From assembly GCA_945865375.1 (NCBI GenBank), contig CAMBEJ010000028.1, positions 1-42,053 on the forward strand: DNA of 42,053 bases. The letters are read 5' to 3'. Below are positions 6,140-14,200 of the stretch, piece after piece. Both the position numbers and the translations under genes were made by a program. How positions within the stretch are numbered: the first letter of the stretch is position 1; each line of letters starts with the position of its first letter. This stretch comes from Akkermansia muciniphila. Lineage in GTDB: Bacteria; Verrucomicrobiota; Verrucomicrobiia; Limisphaerales; F1-80-MAGS106. The notes beneath the pieces were generated by a model. The model made no database searches, was not told the DNA's origin, and was given only the letters and a program-made list of their open reading frames with translations.

Positions 6140-7213
6140 CTAGGCCCTTTCCGCCTGTTGCACAACTACTTTTAACGTGCCGGAACGAGGTCGCGCCGCA
6201 ACTCCCACAGCCGCAACCGCATCCTCCAGCGTGAACCGATGGCTGACCAATCCCCTGACATCCAATTTTCGAGAAAATACCAGGTCCGCAACTTCCTCTT
6301 GAAGGGTGATATCCGCTGAATAACTGCCCATTACGTCTTTCTCCGCCACACAGATCTCACCGAGGTCGACATCCCGCATCGCTCCTTTTTTCGTGTGCGC
6401 AAATAAAAGTATCTTGCCTCCTCCTCGTAATCTATCCATCCCCAAACAGACCAAGTCATCCACCGGAACCGCCACCACCACTGCGTCAAAGCCACCCCCA
6501 GCACTGCGCCTCAACCGCTCCCCAAAATCAGCCTCGTCGGCAAGGTAAACCTCAGTCGCTCCATAGTTCTGAGACAATTCCAATCGCTCACCAATCAAAT
6601 CCGATGCGACCACGGAAACGCCTTCCAAAGTCAGAATCCGTGTGAACAGCAACCCCACAGGCCCCTGCCCCGCAACCCAAACTCGGTCCCCTCGAAGCAA
6701 TCCAAGCCTCCGAACTCCCTTGAGCACTGTGTTCACAGGCTCCAGCAGAGCTCCTTCCTCCAATAAGTTCCCCGCAGGAATCGGCACAATGCCCGGAAAC
6801 ACAAATGGCAGCACCCGTACATACTCGGCAAAACCCCCGCCCGCAGGCTCGAAACCCGCGGTCACCCCCGTCTTCCGATAGACCGGGCACTGCGAAAACG
6901 CTTTATGTCGGCAGGCATGACACTCTAGGCAGGGAACGTGATGATGCAAAGCAACCCGGTCCCCGTCCGAAAACCCTTTCACCCGCGAACCCACGCGGAT
7001 AATCACTCCGGCGGTCTCATGTCCAAAAATCCGGGGAGGTGGCACGGTCGCATGTTGGATTTTTTTGATGTCCGTCGGGCACACACCGCAAACCCCGACC
7101 CGCACCAGCAGTTCCTCATCGGAAATGTCCGGCACGGGGACTGTTTCAATTCGAAGATCGTTCGCGCCCCGATATACCAAAGCGCGCATCTGGGTTGGAA
7201 TGGCCTGTTCCAT
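6140..7213 (-). CDS. Zinc-dependent medium-chain dehydrogenase (alcohol/polyol/threonine dehydrogenase family)
   Basis: The 357-residue product has the MDR layout. The N-terminal catalytic domain carries GVCPTD (likely zinc ligand Cys45) and the catalytic zinc motif GHETAG at 64-69. The structural zinc loop has four Cys at 95, 98, 101 and 109 (PCLECHACRHKAFSQC). The Rossmann part contains VAGQGPVGLLFTRI and an acidic residue in ASDLIGERL, typical of NAD(H) preference. The family oxidises alcohols, sugar alcohols or threonine; the substrate cannot be told from sequence by eye. The ATG at 7213 is used, although the family similarity starts near the Met at 7189. It lies 50 bases after the pseudouridine synthase gene on the same strand, with no clear functional link. 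Confidence 0.88.
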   Translation of the reverse strand: MEQAIPTQMRALVYRGANDLRIETVPVPDISDEELLVRVGVCGVCPTDIKKIQHATVPPPRIFGHETAGVIIRVGSRVKGFSDGDRVALHHHVPCLECHACRHKAFSQCPVYRKTGVTAGFEPAGGGFAEYVRVLPFVFPGIVPIPAGNLLEEGALLEPVNTVLKGVRRLGLLRGDRVWVAGQGPVGLLFTRILTLEGVSVVASDLIGERLELSQNYGATEVYLADEADFGERLRRSAGGGFDAVVVAVPVDDLVCLGMDRLRGGGKILLFAHTKKGAMRDVDLGEICVAEKDVMGSYSADITLQEEVADLVFSRKLDVRGLVSHRFTLEDAVAAVGVAARPRSGTLKVVVQQAERA

Positions 7214-7263
7214 GCACTCTAAAATGCTTCTCTGCCCCCCCCGCTGGCGAGACTAAACCCGTT

Positions 7264-8076
7264 TTAGCTTATGAAACCCGTGAACCAGCTCTCGGCGGGA
7301 ACCCGAAACGCCCATTGTCGCCCCCGCCATTCAAAAGAAAGCTCTCCGGCGTGAAGCGCGTGGTACGGCAGAATCAACCGACGCCAGTCTTCCTGTTTCA
7401 TGCGGCCCATCACAAAGTCCAGGTAGAGTTGCTCGTCAACCCCATACAGCTTGTCCCCCACGATGGGAAATCCCACGCTCGCCAGGTGGATACGAATCTG
7501 ATGCTTCCGCCCCGACTTCGGATCGAGTGACAGCAGCGAAAATGCCGCGCCCTCAGCGGCTCGGGTCCAGCACTCCCGCTCAAATCCAAGCACGGCCTCT
7601 TCTCCAAGTCCCACAGCGATGCTCAAAATCGCGGCATGAACCTCAGAAAGCGCCTCCTTCGAAGCGGTCCAGGTCGACAAAACCTTGTAGCGCGTCTCCG
7701 ATGGAGCCCCATCGTCCCGCACCTTGTCCTTGATCGCCACGGGGCTCGCTTCATCCTTCCCCAAAGCGCTGCGGATGACACCCTCGGCGCTCTCCATCAT
7801 TCCGTGAACGATCGCCACGTACCCTTTGCGAACGGCGCGGCGTTCGAACAATCTCCCAAGTTCACCCGCCACCTCCCGTGATTTTGCAACCATCACCAAA
7901 CCGCTGGTCTCCCTGTCGATCCGATTCACCATGTGGACCGCCGTGCCCTCTCCGAGATAAGCCCGCGCGCGACCGATGAGACTGGACATCGCATCCCCTT
8001 TGCTGGGATGGCAGACCAATCCAGCGGGCTTGTTGACCACCAGGAGCGATTCATCCTCATGGACGATGTTCAACAA
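7264..8076 (-). CDS. RluA-family pseudouridine synthase
   Basis: The 270-residue product starts directly with the catalytic domain (EDESLLVVNKPAGLVCHPSKG) and has no S4 RNA-binding domain. The catalytic Asp is in HMVNRIDRETSGLVMVAKS. RKGYVAIVHG, TRYKVL and the C-terminal GRKHQIRIHLASVGFPIVGD are further family signatures. Enzymes of this type isomerise uridines in rRNA or tRNA. RluA and TruC-like forms without S4 have this size, so the exact target is open. A short extra segment around residues 155-185 (SKEALSEVHAAILSIAVG) is not typical. The start overlaps the end of the CbiX gene by seven bases, so the two are probably translated together. Confidence 0.9.
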   Translation of the reverse strand: MLNIVHEDESLLVVNKPAGLVCHPSKGDAMSSLIGRARAYLGEGTAVHMVNRIDRETSGLVMVAKSREVAGELGRLFERRAVRKGYVAIVHGMMESAEGVIRSALGKDEASPVAIKDKVRDDGAPSETRYKVLSTWTASKEALSEVHAAILSIAVGLGEEAVLGFERECWTRAAEGAAFSLLSLDPKSGRKHQIRIHLASVGFPIVGDKLYGVDEQLYLDFVMGRMKQEDWRRLILPYHALHAGELSFEWRGRQWAFRVPAESWFTGFIS

Positions 8077-8930
8077 GGTTCAAGATCCCCCGCGCAAGCC
8101 TCCTTGACACGATCCAGGATGACTTCGGCAATCAGCGGGTCGTCCCCGATACTCGCGCTGTACCAAACCATTTTATTCCGCCTTTCGCTGGGGTTGCGCC
8201 ATGTGGGTTGTCCCAGCTTTAACCGTTCCCGCACGGTGTGTTCGGATTCCCCGAGCATCCTGGGAATGTCCTCGTGAGAATGAAGTCCATCGCTGATGAA
8301 AAACGGAACCATGACCACGTGGCGTGTGCGAGCCATCTCGTAACATCGTTCGATCCGGGGTTCCTCTTCCATAAAAACAGCGAACACCTCCGCATAAATC
8401 CCCAGGCGACCGATCAGCTCCACCTGGCGCTCGATGGCCTTCCGAGAGTTCTCATTGTTCCCCGTGCCGTGTCCGGCGATGAAGAGGGTGGTTTCCGAGG
8501 GTTTTGGAGCTCGCGGAAAGGGGTGCTTCGCGACCACCTCGCGGGCGCGGGACAGGATGACCTCAGTCATGCTCGCGTGCGTGCCCACGGGGCCGCAGTA
8601 ATAAACGCGACGCCCTCCCACCCTCTGCACGCGAGCAAAGCTCTCCGCGCCGGGCCGGCACAATCCGAGCTCCCGAGGGATAACCTGCTCCGTAAAATAG
8701 CCTTCGCTGATGAACAGAGGCACCACAAACACGCGGTTTGTCGCCACCCCCCTCATCACCCCGCAGACCGACGGCTCCAACTTCCAGAAACACTCGAGAA
8801 CCTGGCCGAAAATCCGACGCCGCCTCAGCTCATCGCCGTGCTGATACGTTGGCGCGCTCGACTCCGCGTTCAAGGTGGAGCCATGCCCTGCCAGAATCAG
8901 GGTGGAGTCTAAAAAATCGTGTCGCTGCAA
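8070..8930 (-). CDS. Sirohydrochlorin chelatase-like protein with two CbiX domains
   Basis: The 286-residue product has two CbiX-like domains in tandem. Domain 1 starts with LILAGHGSTLN and includes VFVVPLFISEGYFT; domain 2 starts with LFIAGHGTGNNENS and includes VVMVPFFISDGLHS. The His of each AGHG motif is the expected metal-binding catalytic residue. CbiX and SirB proteins insert cobalt or iron into sirohydrochlorin, on the way to cobalamin or sirohaem. No other gene of either pathway is in the window, so the substrate is inferred from the family. A C-terminal stretch (LGQPTWRNPSERRNKMVWYSASIGDDPLIAEVIL) is usual for the long forms. The gene sits between pdxJ and the pseudouridine synthase gene with tight spacing. 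Confidence 0.82.
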   Translation of the reverse strand: MQRHDFLDSTLILAGHGSTLNAESSAPTYQHGDELRRRRIFGQVLECFWKLEPSVCGVMRGVATNRVFVVPLFISEGYFTEQVIPRELGLCRPGAESFARVQRVGGRRVYYCGPVGTHASMTEVILSRAREVVAKHPFPRAPKPSETTLFIAGHGTGNNENSRKAIERQVELIGRLGIYAEVFAVFMEEEPRIERCYEMARTRHVVMVPFFISDGLHSHEDIPRMLGESEHTVRERLKLGQPTWRNPSERRNKMVWYSASIGDDPLIAEVILDRVKEACAGDLEPC

Positions 8931-8966
8931 GGCGTGATGCTTGTCGCTTGTTTGTAGCCGCTGGCG

Positions 8967-9725
8967 CTAACCCGTAGCCCCCGCTTCGCCTTCATACCCC
9001 TCCATCAACGCCCGCATCTCTTTCACAGCCTGGCCCAGACCTACAAACACGGCCCGGCTGATGAGGCTATGGCCGATGTTGAGTTCCTCAAGATGCGGCA
9101 CCCGGTGGAGCATGAGCAAATTCTCATAATTCAAACCGTGCCCCGCGTTCACGCGCAGCCCCAAGGATCGCGCCAGCCGGGCACCGATCACCAGCCGGTC
9201 CAATTCCTTTCCTCCACGTGCAGGATCATGGAACTCCTCGGCAAACGCCCCTGTGTGCAACTCGACAAACTGAGCCCCCACCTGGGCGGACGCCTCGATC
9301 TGTTGCACGTCCGGAGCGATAAAAAGGCTCACTTCGATGCCGCCCTCGTTGAGCCGCCGGATTGTGCTCCGCAACGCTTCCATGTGAGATGCCACATCCA
9401 ATCCGCCCTCGGTGGTCACTTCCTCGCGCCGCTCCGGCACCAGACACACCACATCCGGCTTGAGGCGCAGCGCCATCTCGACGATCTCCGGCACGTTCGC
9501 GATCTCCAGGTTAAACCGAACCTTCAGCGAGGCCCGCAGCGCCTCCACGTCCCGGTCAACGATGTGCCGACGGTCCTCCCTCAGATGCGCCGTGATGCCG
9601 TGAGCCCCCGCTTCCACACACACTCGTGCGGCCTCGATGGGGTCGGGCTCGCCGGCACCGCGTCCCCGGTACCGCGCCTCCCGGAGGGTGGCTACGTGGT
9701 CGATGTTGACGCCGAGTTTAAGCAT
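8967..9725 (-). CDS. pdxJ: Pyridoxine 5'-phosphate synthase
   Basis: PdxJ condenses 3-amino-2-oxopropyl phosphate and 1-deoxyxylulose 5-phosphate into pyridoxine 5'-phosphate in the DXP-dependent vitamin B6 route. The 252-residue TIM-barrel product shows the family signatures LGVNIDHVATLREARY, EAGAHGITAHLREDRRHI, FNLEIANVPEIV, CLVPERREEVTTEGGLD, VELHTGAFAE, VNAGHGLNYEN and LNIGHSLISRAVFVG. Length and start at 9725 match the family. It lies between the lipoprotein gene (23 bases upstream) and the CbiX-domain gene (36 bases downstream), so this is likely one minus-strand operon of mixed roles. Confidence 0.96.
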   Translation of the reverse strand: MLKLGVNIDHVATLREARYRGRGAGEPDPIEAARVCVEAGAHGITAHLREDRRHIVDRDVEALRASLKVRFNLEIANVPEIVEMALRLKPDVVCLVPERREEVTTEGGLDVASHMEALRSTIRRLNEGGIEVSLFIAPDVQQIEASAQVGAQFVELHTGAFAEEFHDPARGGKELDRLVIGARLARSLGLRVNAGHGLNYENLLMLHRVPHLEELNIGHSLISRAVFVGLGQAVKEMRALMEGYEGEAGATG

Positions 9726-9748
9726 GCAAGCGGTGAGTCACAAACACC

Positions 9749-11464
9749 CTACTGAGGTGCCGGCGGAACCGGGAGTGTCGGGACGGGCCCCCCGGGCACC
9801 GGAAGGTCCTGGGTCGAAGATCCAGGAGCGGGACCCTTTTTGGCTCGCTTGGCCGAGGGGGATGGCGTGGGGAATCCTAGCGGCTGAAACGGCATTCGTA
9901 ACCCCGCAAACGGAAACGACGGCTCATCGAACCACTGCGCAAACAGGTTCAGTTCCACCCCCGTCAACCCTATGTGGGAGCGGCGATTCAAATGGAACTC
10001 TTTCGGAGAAACCTGAATAATCTCTGTAACCGTGTTTCCCAAAAGCGGAGCTACTGCGGCAAGCCAAGCCCTCGACGGCCCGCCCAGACCAAGCTGGGGC
10101 CGCGTGGAGAGCAACGAAGCGTATTGGAACATTTGAGCCCATTGCCCCAGCCGGGTCTCCGTGATCTCCCAATCGTAATAAACCAGGTTGGTCCGGCCCG
10201 CCACCTGCCCCAAAAGCTCGGTCGGTGCCGGATTGGTCGGCTGCGTGGTGAGAGGGAAAAAACCGCCGTGCAGGAACTGCGCTTCTCCATCCACGAAAGG
10301 CTCCAGGTACGGGACAAAAGCTGGAAGTCCGCGCCACACAATCGAGGGGCGGTTGGGATTCCAGATCAGGCCCCCGGCGCCCTTTCCGTCGAGCCGCGCG
10401 TTGGCGCTGGAAACGAGGGCGGAGCTGAGGCTCAAGAGGGCGTTGGTCGCATCAGAAACGGGCGTGGCTGCAAGGGTCATGAAAGGCATGTCCTCTCGCG
10501 CCCATACAAAAAGCTGACTCGACACCTCTGGCAGCGTCACATTGGTGGATGGAAACAAAACGTGAGCCCACGTGTCAAAGCCCTGGCTCGCCGTGAAACT
10601 CACCAGCGGATCATGCACCGCGTTTGTCGGAATCCTCCAAGTTTCCAATCGAAGCTTGGGCTCCTCGCGAAAAACAAAGGAGCCGGTTGTTGTCATGCGC
10701 CCATTGTGGCCCGAGATCGCGAGCGATATCTTCGAAAGCGGGGCTCCCATGATCAAGTTCTTTTCCCCCTTCAGCATCTCCATATCCAGCTCGGACCGAA
10801 CCCAATAATCAGCCGCGCTGGGCAGGGGTCGGCCCGTGGATAGGGTGGCGGAAACCACCTCCGCAAACCCCGGGAGCGCCTCGGCTCCAACACCGCAAAG
10901 AAACCAGTTGCCCACCGACGCCACGCGGACTGTGCGATTCGAAAGGACCACCTCAAAACCATTCGACCCAGGGGCGGTGTGATTGTGGACGACGTTCGAA
11001 TCGGAGCCCATCGAAGCCAGCATCTGCCAGGCGTTCGTCCGCCAGACCGGAAGCTTTTCGGAATCCAACAGGACGGCGCAGGTCCACTCGGAATGACCTC
11101 CTTGCGGTCTCCGAAGGGTCAACCAAAATTCGTGGCCGATCAAATCCTGAACCAACGGACTGACTCGCTCCTTCGATTCTTCGATCTGGGCCGGCGCCGC
11201 GACAAAACCCGCCATGACAGCAGTGATCTTACCCACCACATTCGTGCCGAGCACGGCGGTCTCGGGCAGCTCCAGAAAGGAGCGCAGTGTGGCCGCATTG
11301 GTCTCGGCCAAGATCTGCCGTGAGCCCGCAAAATGCACGGAAAACAACGTGTCCCACCGCGGCTTTGCGACGACTTTCGGCGGTTCAGGGGACACCGCCT
11401 GCCGACAACCGCTGCCCCAGAGCAACGCGGCGCCGAGCAGCGCAAAGACAGCCAATCGGCCCAT
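9749..11464 (-). CDS. Large predicted lipoprotein of unknown function
   Basis: From the ATG at 11464 the product has 571 residues. It begins MGRLAVFALLGAALLWGSGC, a lipoprotein-type signal with a loose lipobox, and Cys20 would be lipidated. The frame stays open to 11773; a start at 11527 is also possible, but the part before that is translated repeat sequence (heptamer array) and is not credible. The body shows no known motif, but has segments such as LFSVHFAGSRQILAETNA and FPFAGLRMPFQPLG, and a Pro/Gly-rich end (LPVPGGPVPTLPVPPAPQ). No enzyme function can be proposed. It is the first gene of the run leading to pdxJ. It is probably cell-envelope attached. Confidence 0.7.
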   Translation of the reverse strand: MGRLAVFALLGAALLWGSGCRQAVSPEPPKVVAKPRWDTLFSVHFAGSRQILAETNAATLRSFLELPETAVLGTNVVGKITAVMAGFVAAPAQIEESKERVSPLVQDLIGHEFWLTLRRPQGGHSEWTCAVLLDSEKLPVWRTNAWQMLASMGSDSNVVHNHTAPGSNGFEVVLSNRTVRVASVGNWFLCGVGAEALPGFAEVVSATLSTGRPLPSAADYWVRSELDMEMLKGEKNLIMGAPLSKISLAISGHNGRMTTTGSFVFREEPKLRLETWRIPTNAVHDPLVSFTASQGFDTWAHVLFPSTNVTLPEVSSQLFVWAREDMPFMTLAATPVSDATNALLSLSSALVSSANARLDGKGAGGLIWNPNRPSIVWRGLPAFVPYLEPFVDGEAQFLHGGFFPLTTQPTNPAPTELLGQVAGRTNLVYYDWEITETRLGQWAQMFQYASLLSTRPQLGLGGPSRAWLAAVAPLLGNTVTEIIQVSPKEFHLNRRSHIGLTGVELNLFAQWFDEPSFPFAGLRMPFQPLGFPTPSPSAKRAKKGPAPGSSTQDLPVPGGPVPTLPVPPAPQ

Positions 11465-11688
11465 TCTTGTGGGCGGCCGTCCCCGACGACCGCTCGCGCC
11501 AAACACCCGGAATCTTGAACAACTCATCACGCAACAGATTGTCTGACAAATTGGCCCTGACTTGGCAATGCCTTTCATGAAGAAAGCTGAAAAGGGATGG
11601 AGCAAGGAAAATTGTGGAGAGCTGAAGTTGAAGGGAAACCCGTCATACGAGTCCCTGACAACCACGCTTCCCAAAGCTCTCTGGAATA

Positions 11689-11713
11689 GGGCAGAGCAGT
11701 CTCCGCTCTGCCC
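11689..11713. repeat. REP-like hairpin (GGCAGAGC/GCTCTGCC family)
   Basis: A perfect nine-base stem GGGCAGAGC / GCTCTGCCC encloses seven bases (AGTCTCC). The sequence matches the hairpin at 41741-41763 read on the minus strand (GGCAGAGC-N-GTCTC-N-GCTCT in both), so it belongs to a dispersed palindrome family. There is no T tract, so it does not look like a terminator. Confidence 0.65.
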
Positions 11714-11720
11714 GGGACCT

Positions 11721-11967
11721 GAGCGTTGAGCGTTGAGCGTTGAACGTTTCTTTGCCCTGACAGCCGCAGACAAAAAGATCCTCCCGTTTGCTGGCTAGCC
11801 TGGTATTGCAGATGCATGGCCTGAAGCACGGCGAAATCCCGTGGCTCTCGCTCGCTAATACGGCTTTTGATGTTGACGAGGTGGCTCATGGTTCTGTTGG
11901 GTTGCTGGGGAACGTTCAACGCTCAACGTTCACTCTCCACTTTCCACTTTCCACCTCCCACTCTTAC
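11721..11967. repeat. Heptamer-array element with inverted arms
   Basis: The left arm 11721-11748 is four heptamers (GAGCGTT x3, GAACGTT). The right side 11911-11966 is eight heptamers in one continuous register: AACGTTC, AACGCTC, AACGTTC, ACTCTCC, ACTTTCC, ACTTTCC, ACCTCCC, ACTCTTA. The first three are inverted copies of the left arm (20 of 21 positions). The spacing of exactly seven is kept even where the unit changes. Between the arms, on the minus strand, lies a short frame with a DUF1257-like start (see the entry at 11749-11889). Confidence 0.7.
11749..11889 (-). pseudogene. Possible decayed DUF1257-like gene fragment
   Basis: Between the two heptamer arms, an ATG at 11889 opens a frame starting MSHLVNIKSRI, which resembles the first residues of the DUF1257 family (small proteins often found in mobile or phage-like contexts). 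After residue 14 the likeness is lost in this frame, and the frame runs on into the left heptamer arm. A neighbouring frame has ATGF followed by AVLQ at a place where the family has ATGLAV, suggesting a deletion and frameshift. This rests on memory of the family and a short match, so it is weak. Confidence 0.25.
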
Positions 11968-11986
11968 TGGCAGGATATCAACCATC

Positions 11987-13078
11987 ATGAACTCAAAGAC
12001 CAAACGATCGCGGATCACTCAAAAAGTGGTCTGTTGGATCGGGATTTTGGCAGCCATCACACTGACCGCCGAGCCGTCAACTCCGGAGTCACGTCGTCAG
12101 GATCGTTATAATCTACTGAGCTACGCGGGCTCTGCCGGGGATGTTCGCACAGTGTTTTCGGAGAGCGACTGGCAGAAACGCCGAAACCAGATCCTGACGT
12201 CGATGCAGCAGGTGATGGGGCCCTTGCCCGGCAAGGAAAAGTGGTGCGCGCTCGACCCTCGGCTAGATGAAGAAGTGGATTGCGGCACCTATGTGCGACA
12301 TCTCCTCTCTTACGCCTCGGAGCCGGGATCGCGCGTGCCCGCCTACCTGCTGATCCCGAAAAAAGCTCTGAAAGGTGGCAGAGCGGTTCCGGGAATCCTG
12401 TGTCTTCACCCGACCAGTTCCCTCGGCCACAAAGTGGTGGTGGGTTTGGGAAAGAGCACGAATGACAGCTATGGCGTGGAACTGGTTGAAAGAGGGTTCG
12501 TCTGTCTCGCACCCGCCTATCCACTCCTCGCAAACTACGCGCCGGACTGGCGCCGACTGGGCTACGAAAGCGCCACCATGAAAGCCATCTGGGATAACAT
12601 CCGCGGATTGGATCTCCTGGAATCCCTGCCCATTGTCAAACGCGGGCGCTTCGCCGCCATCGGCCACTCCTTGGGAGGTCACAACAGCGTTTTCACCGCC
12701 GCCTTCGATCCGCGAATCCGGGTGGTGGTCAGCAGTTGCGGGCTGGATTCGTTCCTCGATTATATGGATGGCAACGTGAAAGGCTGGACCGGCGACCGCT
12801 ACATGCCTCGATTGTCAGCGTATGCGCTTCGGGAAATCCCGTTCGATTTCCACGAAATCATCGCGTCCCTGGCCCCACGCCCCTGTCTCATCAGCGCCCC
12901 TCTGGGCGACACCAACTTCAAGTGGGAGAGCGTGGACCGGGTCGCCGGCGCCGCAAGGCAGATCTACGGGCTCTACGGTCGCCCTCAGAATCTGATCGTC
13001 GAACACCCTTCGTGCGGACATGAGTTCCCCAAGAACATGCGCGAGACCGCCTACAACTTCATTGAAAAAAACCTCTGA
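11987..13078 (+). CDS. Secreted alpha/beta hydrolase (dienelactone hydrolase/acetyl xylan esterase-like)
   Basis: The 363-residue product from the ATG at 11987 starts with a basic stretch and a hydrophobic segment (VVCWIGILAAITLTA), so it is exported. The hydrolase core shows RVPAYLLIPK, the oxyanion region GILCLHPTS, the nucleophile elbow GHSLGGHN, a likely acid in APLGDTNF and a catalytic His in SCGHEFP. Such proteins cleave esters, often acetyl or feruloyl groups on plant polysaccharides; the true substrate is not visible. The open frame begins at 11867, but its first 40 residues are translated heptamer repeat and are unlikely to be protein. The gene stands alone on the plus strand between minus-strand genes, so it must have its own promoter near the repeat. 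Confidence 0.82.
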   Translation: MNSKTKRSRITQKVVCWIGILAAITLTAEPSTPESRRQDRYNLLSYAGSAGDVRTVFSESDWQKRRNQILTSMQQVMGPLPGKEKWCALDPRLDEEVDCGTYVRHLLSYASEPGSRVPAYLLIPKKALKGGRAVPGILCLHPTSSLGHKVVVGLGKSTNDSYGVELVERGFVCLAPAYPLLANYAPDWRRLGYESATMKAIWDNIRGLDLLESLPIVKRGRFAAIGHSLGGHNSVFTAAFDPRIRVVVSSCGLDSFLDYMDGNVKGWTGDRYMPRLSAYALREIPFDFHEIIASLAPRPCLISAPLGDTNFKWESVDRVAGAARQIYGLYGRPQNLIVEHPSCGHEFPKNMRETAYNFIEKNL

Positions 13079-13447
13079 AGCAGTAGATGGACGACACTCA
13101 GATTGAATTCTTGATTGGCGAAGACCGGGTCGCTTGAGCAGTTCGATTAGAGTGAAAGCGGTCCACGGATTTCGATTCTGGCGGCAGTCTATGTGCCGTT
13201 TGGATCGGTCTCCAGCGACCGCCTTCAGCCGAGCCACTGACTGATCGCCTCTACCAACGCAGCGGACGGTCCTGGCTAGGCAGGAGGCGGACACGTTGAC
13301 CTTTGCTTACCGCAATGCCAAAACCCGGTTATCATCATATAGTCAAGAACTGATGGCATTTCAAGGGGTGGCCGACGCAAGCCTTCACAGGATGCACCAC
13401 CACGGCCTCAAATACATCCGGCTGACCTACACCGACAGGCTGGAGTA
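13079..13447. other. Spacer between hydrolase and antitoxin genes, nothing recognised
   Basis: These 369 bases separate two convergent genes. All frames longer than 60 codons here are continuations or shadows of neighbours with unlikely composition. I see no terminator with a T tract, no tRNA and no clear repeat. Confidence 0.6.
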
Positions 13448-13759
13448 TCACGTTGTCTTTCCCAACTCCTTCCAGGTTGCTCCCAGGGTAAACAGGCCTC
13501 GAACCAGCAGGTCCAGGGAAACGGATGGATCGCCAGCTTCCATGCGAGCCAGCCGGCTTTGGCTGGTCTTGAGGAGTGAGGCTGCCTTGGTTTGAGTCAG
13601 ATGGCGTTCCTCTCGCAGTTCTCGCAGCCGTCGGCTCAACGCCAATTTGGCTTCGATGTATTGCGCGTCCGCGTCGGAAAGATTCAGAAACTCCTTCACG
13701 GTGGTTTCCTTCCAGCCTGCCGCTTCCAAGCGTCGTTTCTTTTCCAGTTTCATATTCAT
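13448..13759 (-). CDS. XRE/HigA-like antitoxin
   Basis: The 103-residue product has an N-terminal part (WKETTVKEFLNLSDADAQYIEAK), then a Cro/CI-type helix-turn-helix: LRELREERHLTQTKAASLLK, TSQSRLARMEAG, followed by SLDLLVRGLFTLGAT. This arrangement is typical of antitoxins paired with Gp49/HigB-type toxins. It would bind its toxin and repress the shared promoter. The ATG at 13759 overlaps the toxin stop codon by four bases (ATGA). A second ATG lies at 13753, and a GTG at 13801 would place the start inside the toxin gene. Toxin-first order is the HigBA arrangement. Confidence 0.85.
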   Translation of the reverse strand: MNMKLEKKRRLEAAGWKETTVKEFLNLSDADAQYIEAKLALSRRLRELREERHLTQTKAASLLKTSQSRLARMEAGDPSVSLDLLVRGLFTLGATWKELGKTT

Positions 13760-14073
13760 TCTCCAGCGGCCTGACCGTAAAGCCGCAGTCTGCGTTGGCA
13801 CTCGGCGATGTGCCGGTGCGGTGTGGCGCGCGTCTTCTTCTCGAACACCTCGACCACGACGATTGCATCGTCGTCAATCCGGTAGATTACGCGCCACGTT
13901 TTGTTCGCGTCGTTGATCCGCAGTTCGTGGCAGCGTGGGCCAATGTCCGGCATCGGGCGCGAGTGCGGCAGAGCCAGGTTATCCCCCTGCTGCAGCCGGC
14001 GAAGCAGAAAGCCCGTCTCCCGGCGTGCCGCCTCGGACATCGGCGGCGTCTTGATTTCTCCGCGGAGCACCAT
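13756..14073 (-). CDS. HigB/Gp49-like toxin (RelE superfamily)
   Basis: The 105-residue product belongs to the phage-derived Gp49-like/HigB group: RGEIKTPPMSEAARRETGFLLRRLQQGD, SRPMPDIGPRCHELRI, NKTWRVIYRIDDDAIVVVEVFEKKT. These toxins are ribosome-dependent mRNA nucleases. The likely start is the ATG at 14073, or the TTG at 14076. Family likeness seems to continue a few codons upstream (GKS before LMVLRGEI), but the in-frame codons before the TTG hold no ATG, GTG or TTG down to a stop, so either the start is unusual or the N-terminus has been trimmed. The antitoxin gene follows with an ATGA overlap. Confidence 0.85.
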   Translation of the reverse strand: MVLRGEIKTPPMSEAARRETGFLLRRLQQGDNLALPHSRPMPDIGPRCHELRINDANKTWRVIYRIDDDAIVVVEVFEKKTRATPHRHIAECQRRLRLYGQAAGE

Positions 14074-14200
14074 CAAGCTCTTGCCGTTTATTGCGGCGAC
14101 GCTATGTCAGAACAGGTATGGCGTCAATTCTGTTCCTCCACTACCCGCCAAAACAGACGTCCTTGCCCTTCCCGAACGTCTGTGCAAAAATGAATGCCTC

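Noticed and set aside
11465-11773. N-terminal extension of the lipoprotein gene to 674 residues
   Set aside because: Its first part is the translation of the GCGTTGA heptamer array, and the signal sequence with lipobox Cys only begins at 11464.
11867-11986. Extension of the hydrolase gene to 403 residues
   Set aside because: The 40 extra residues are translated heptamer repeat, and a better signal-peptide start is at 11987.
13797-13812. TGGCAC word as a second sigma-54 promoter
   Set aside because: The -12 region has no TTGC at the right distance, and the site is inside the toxin gene.
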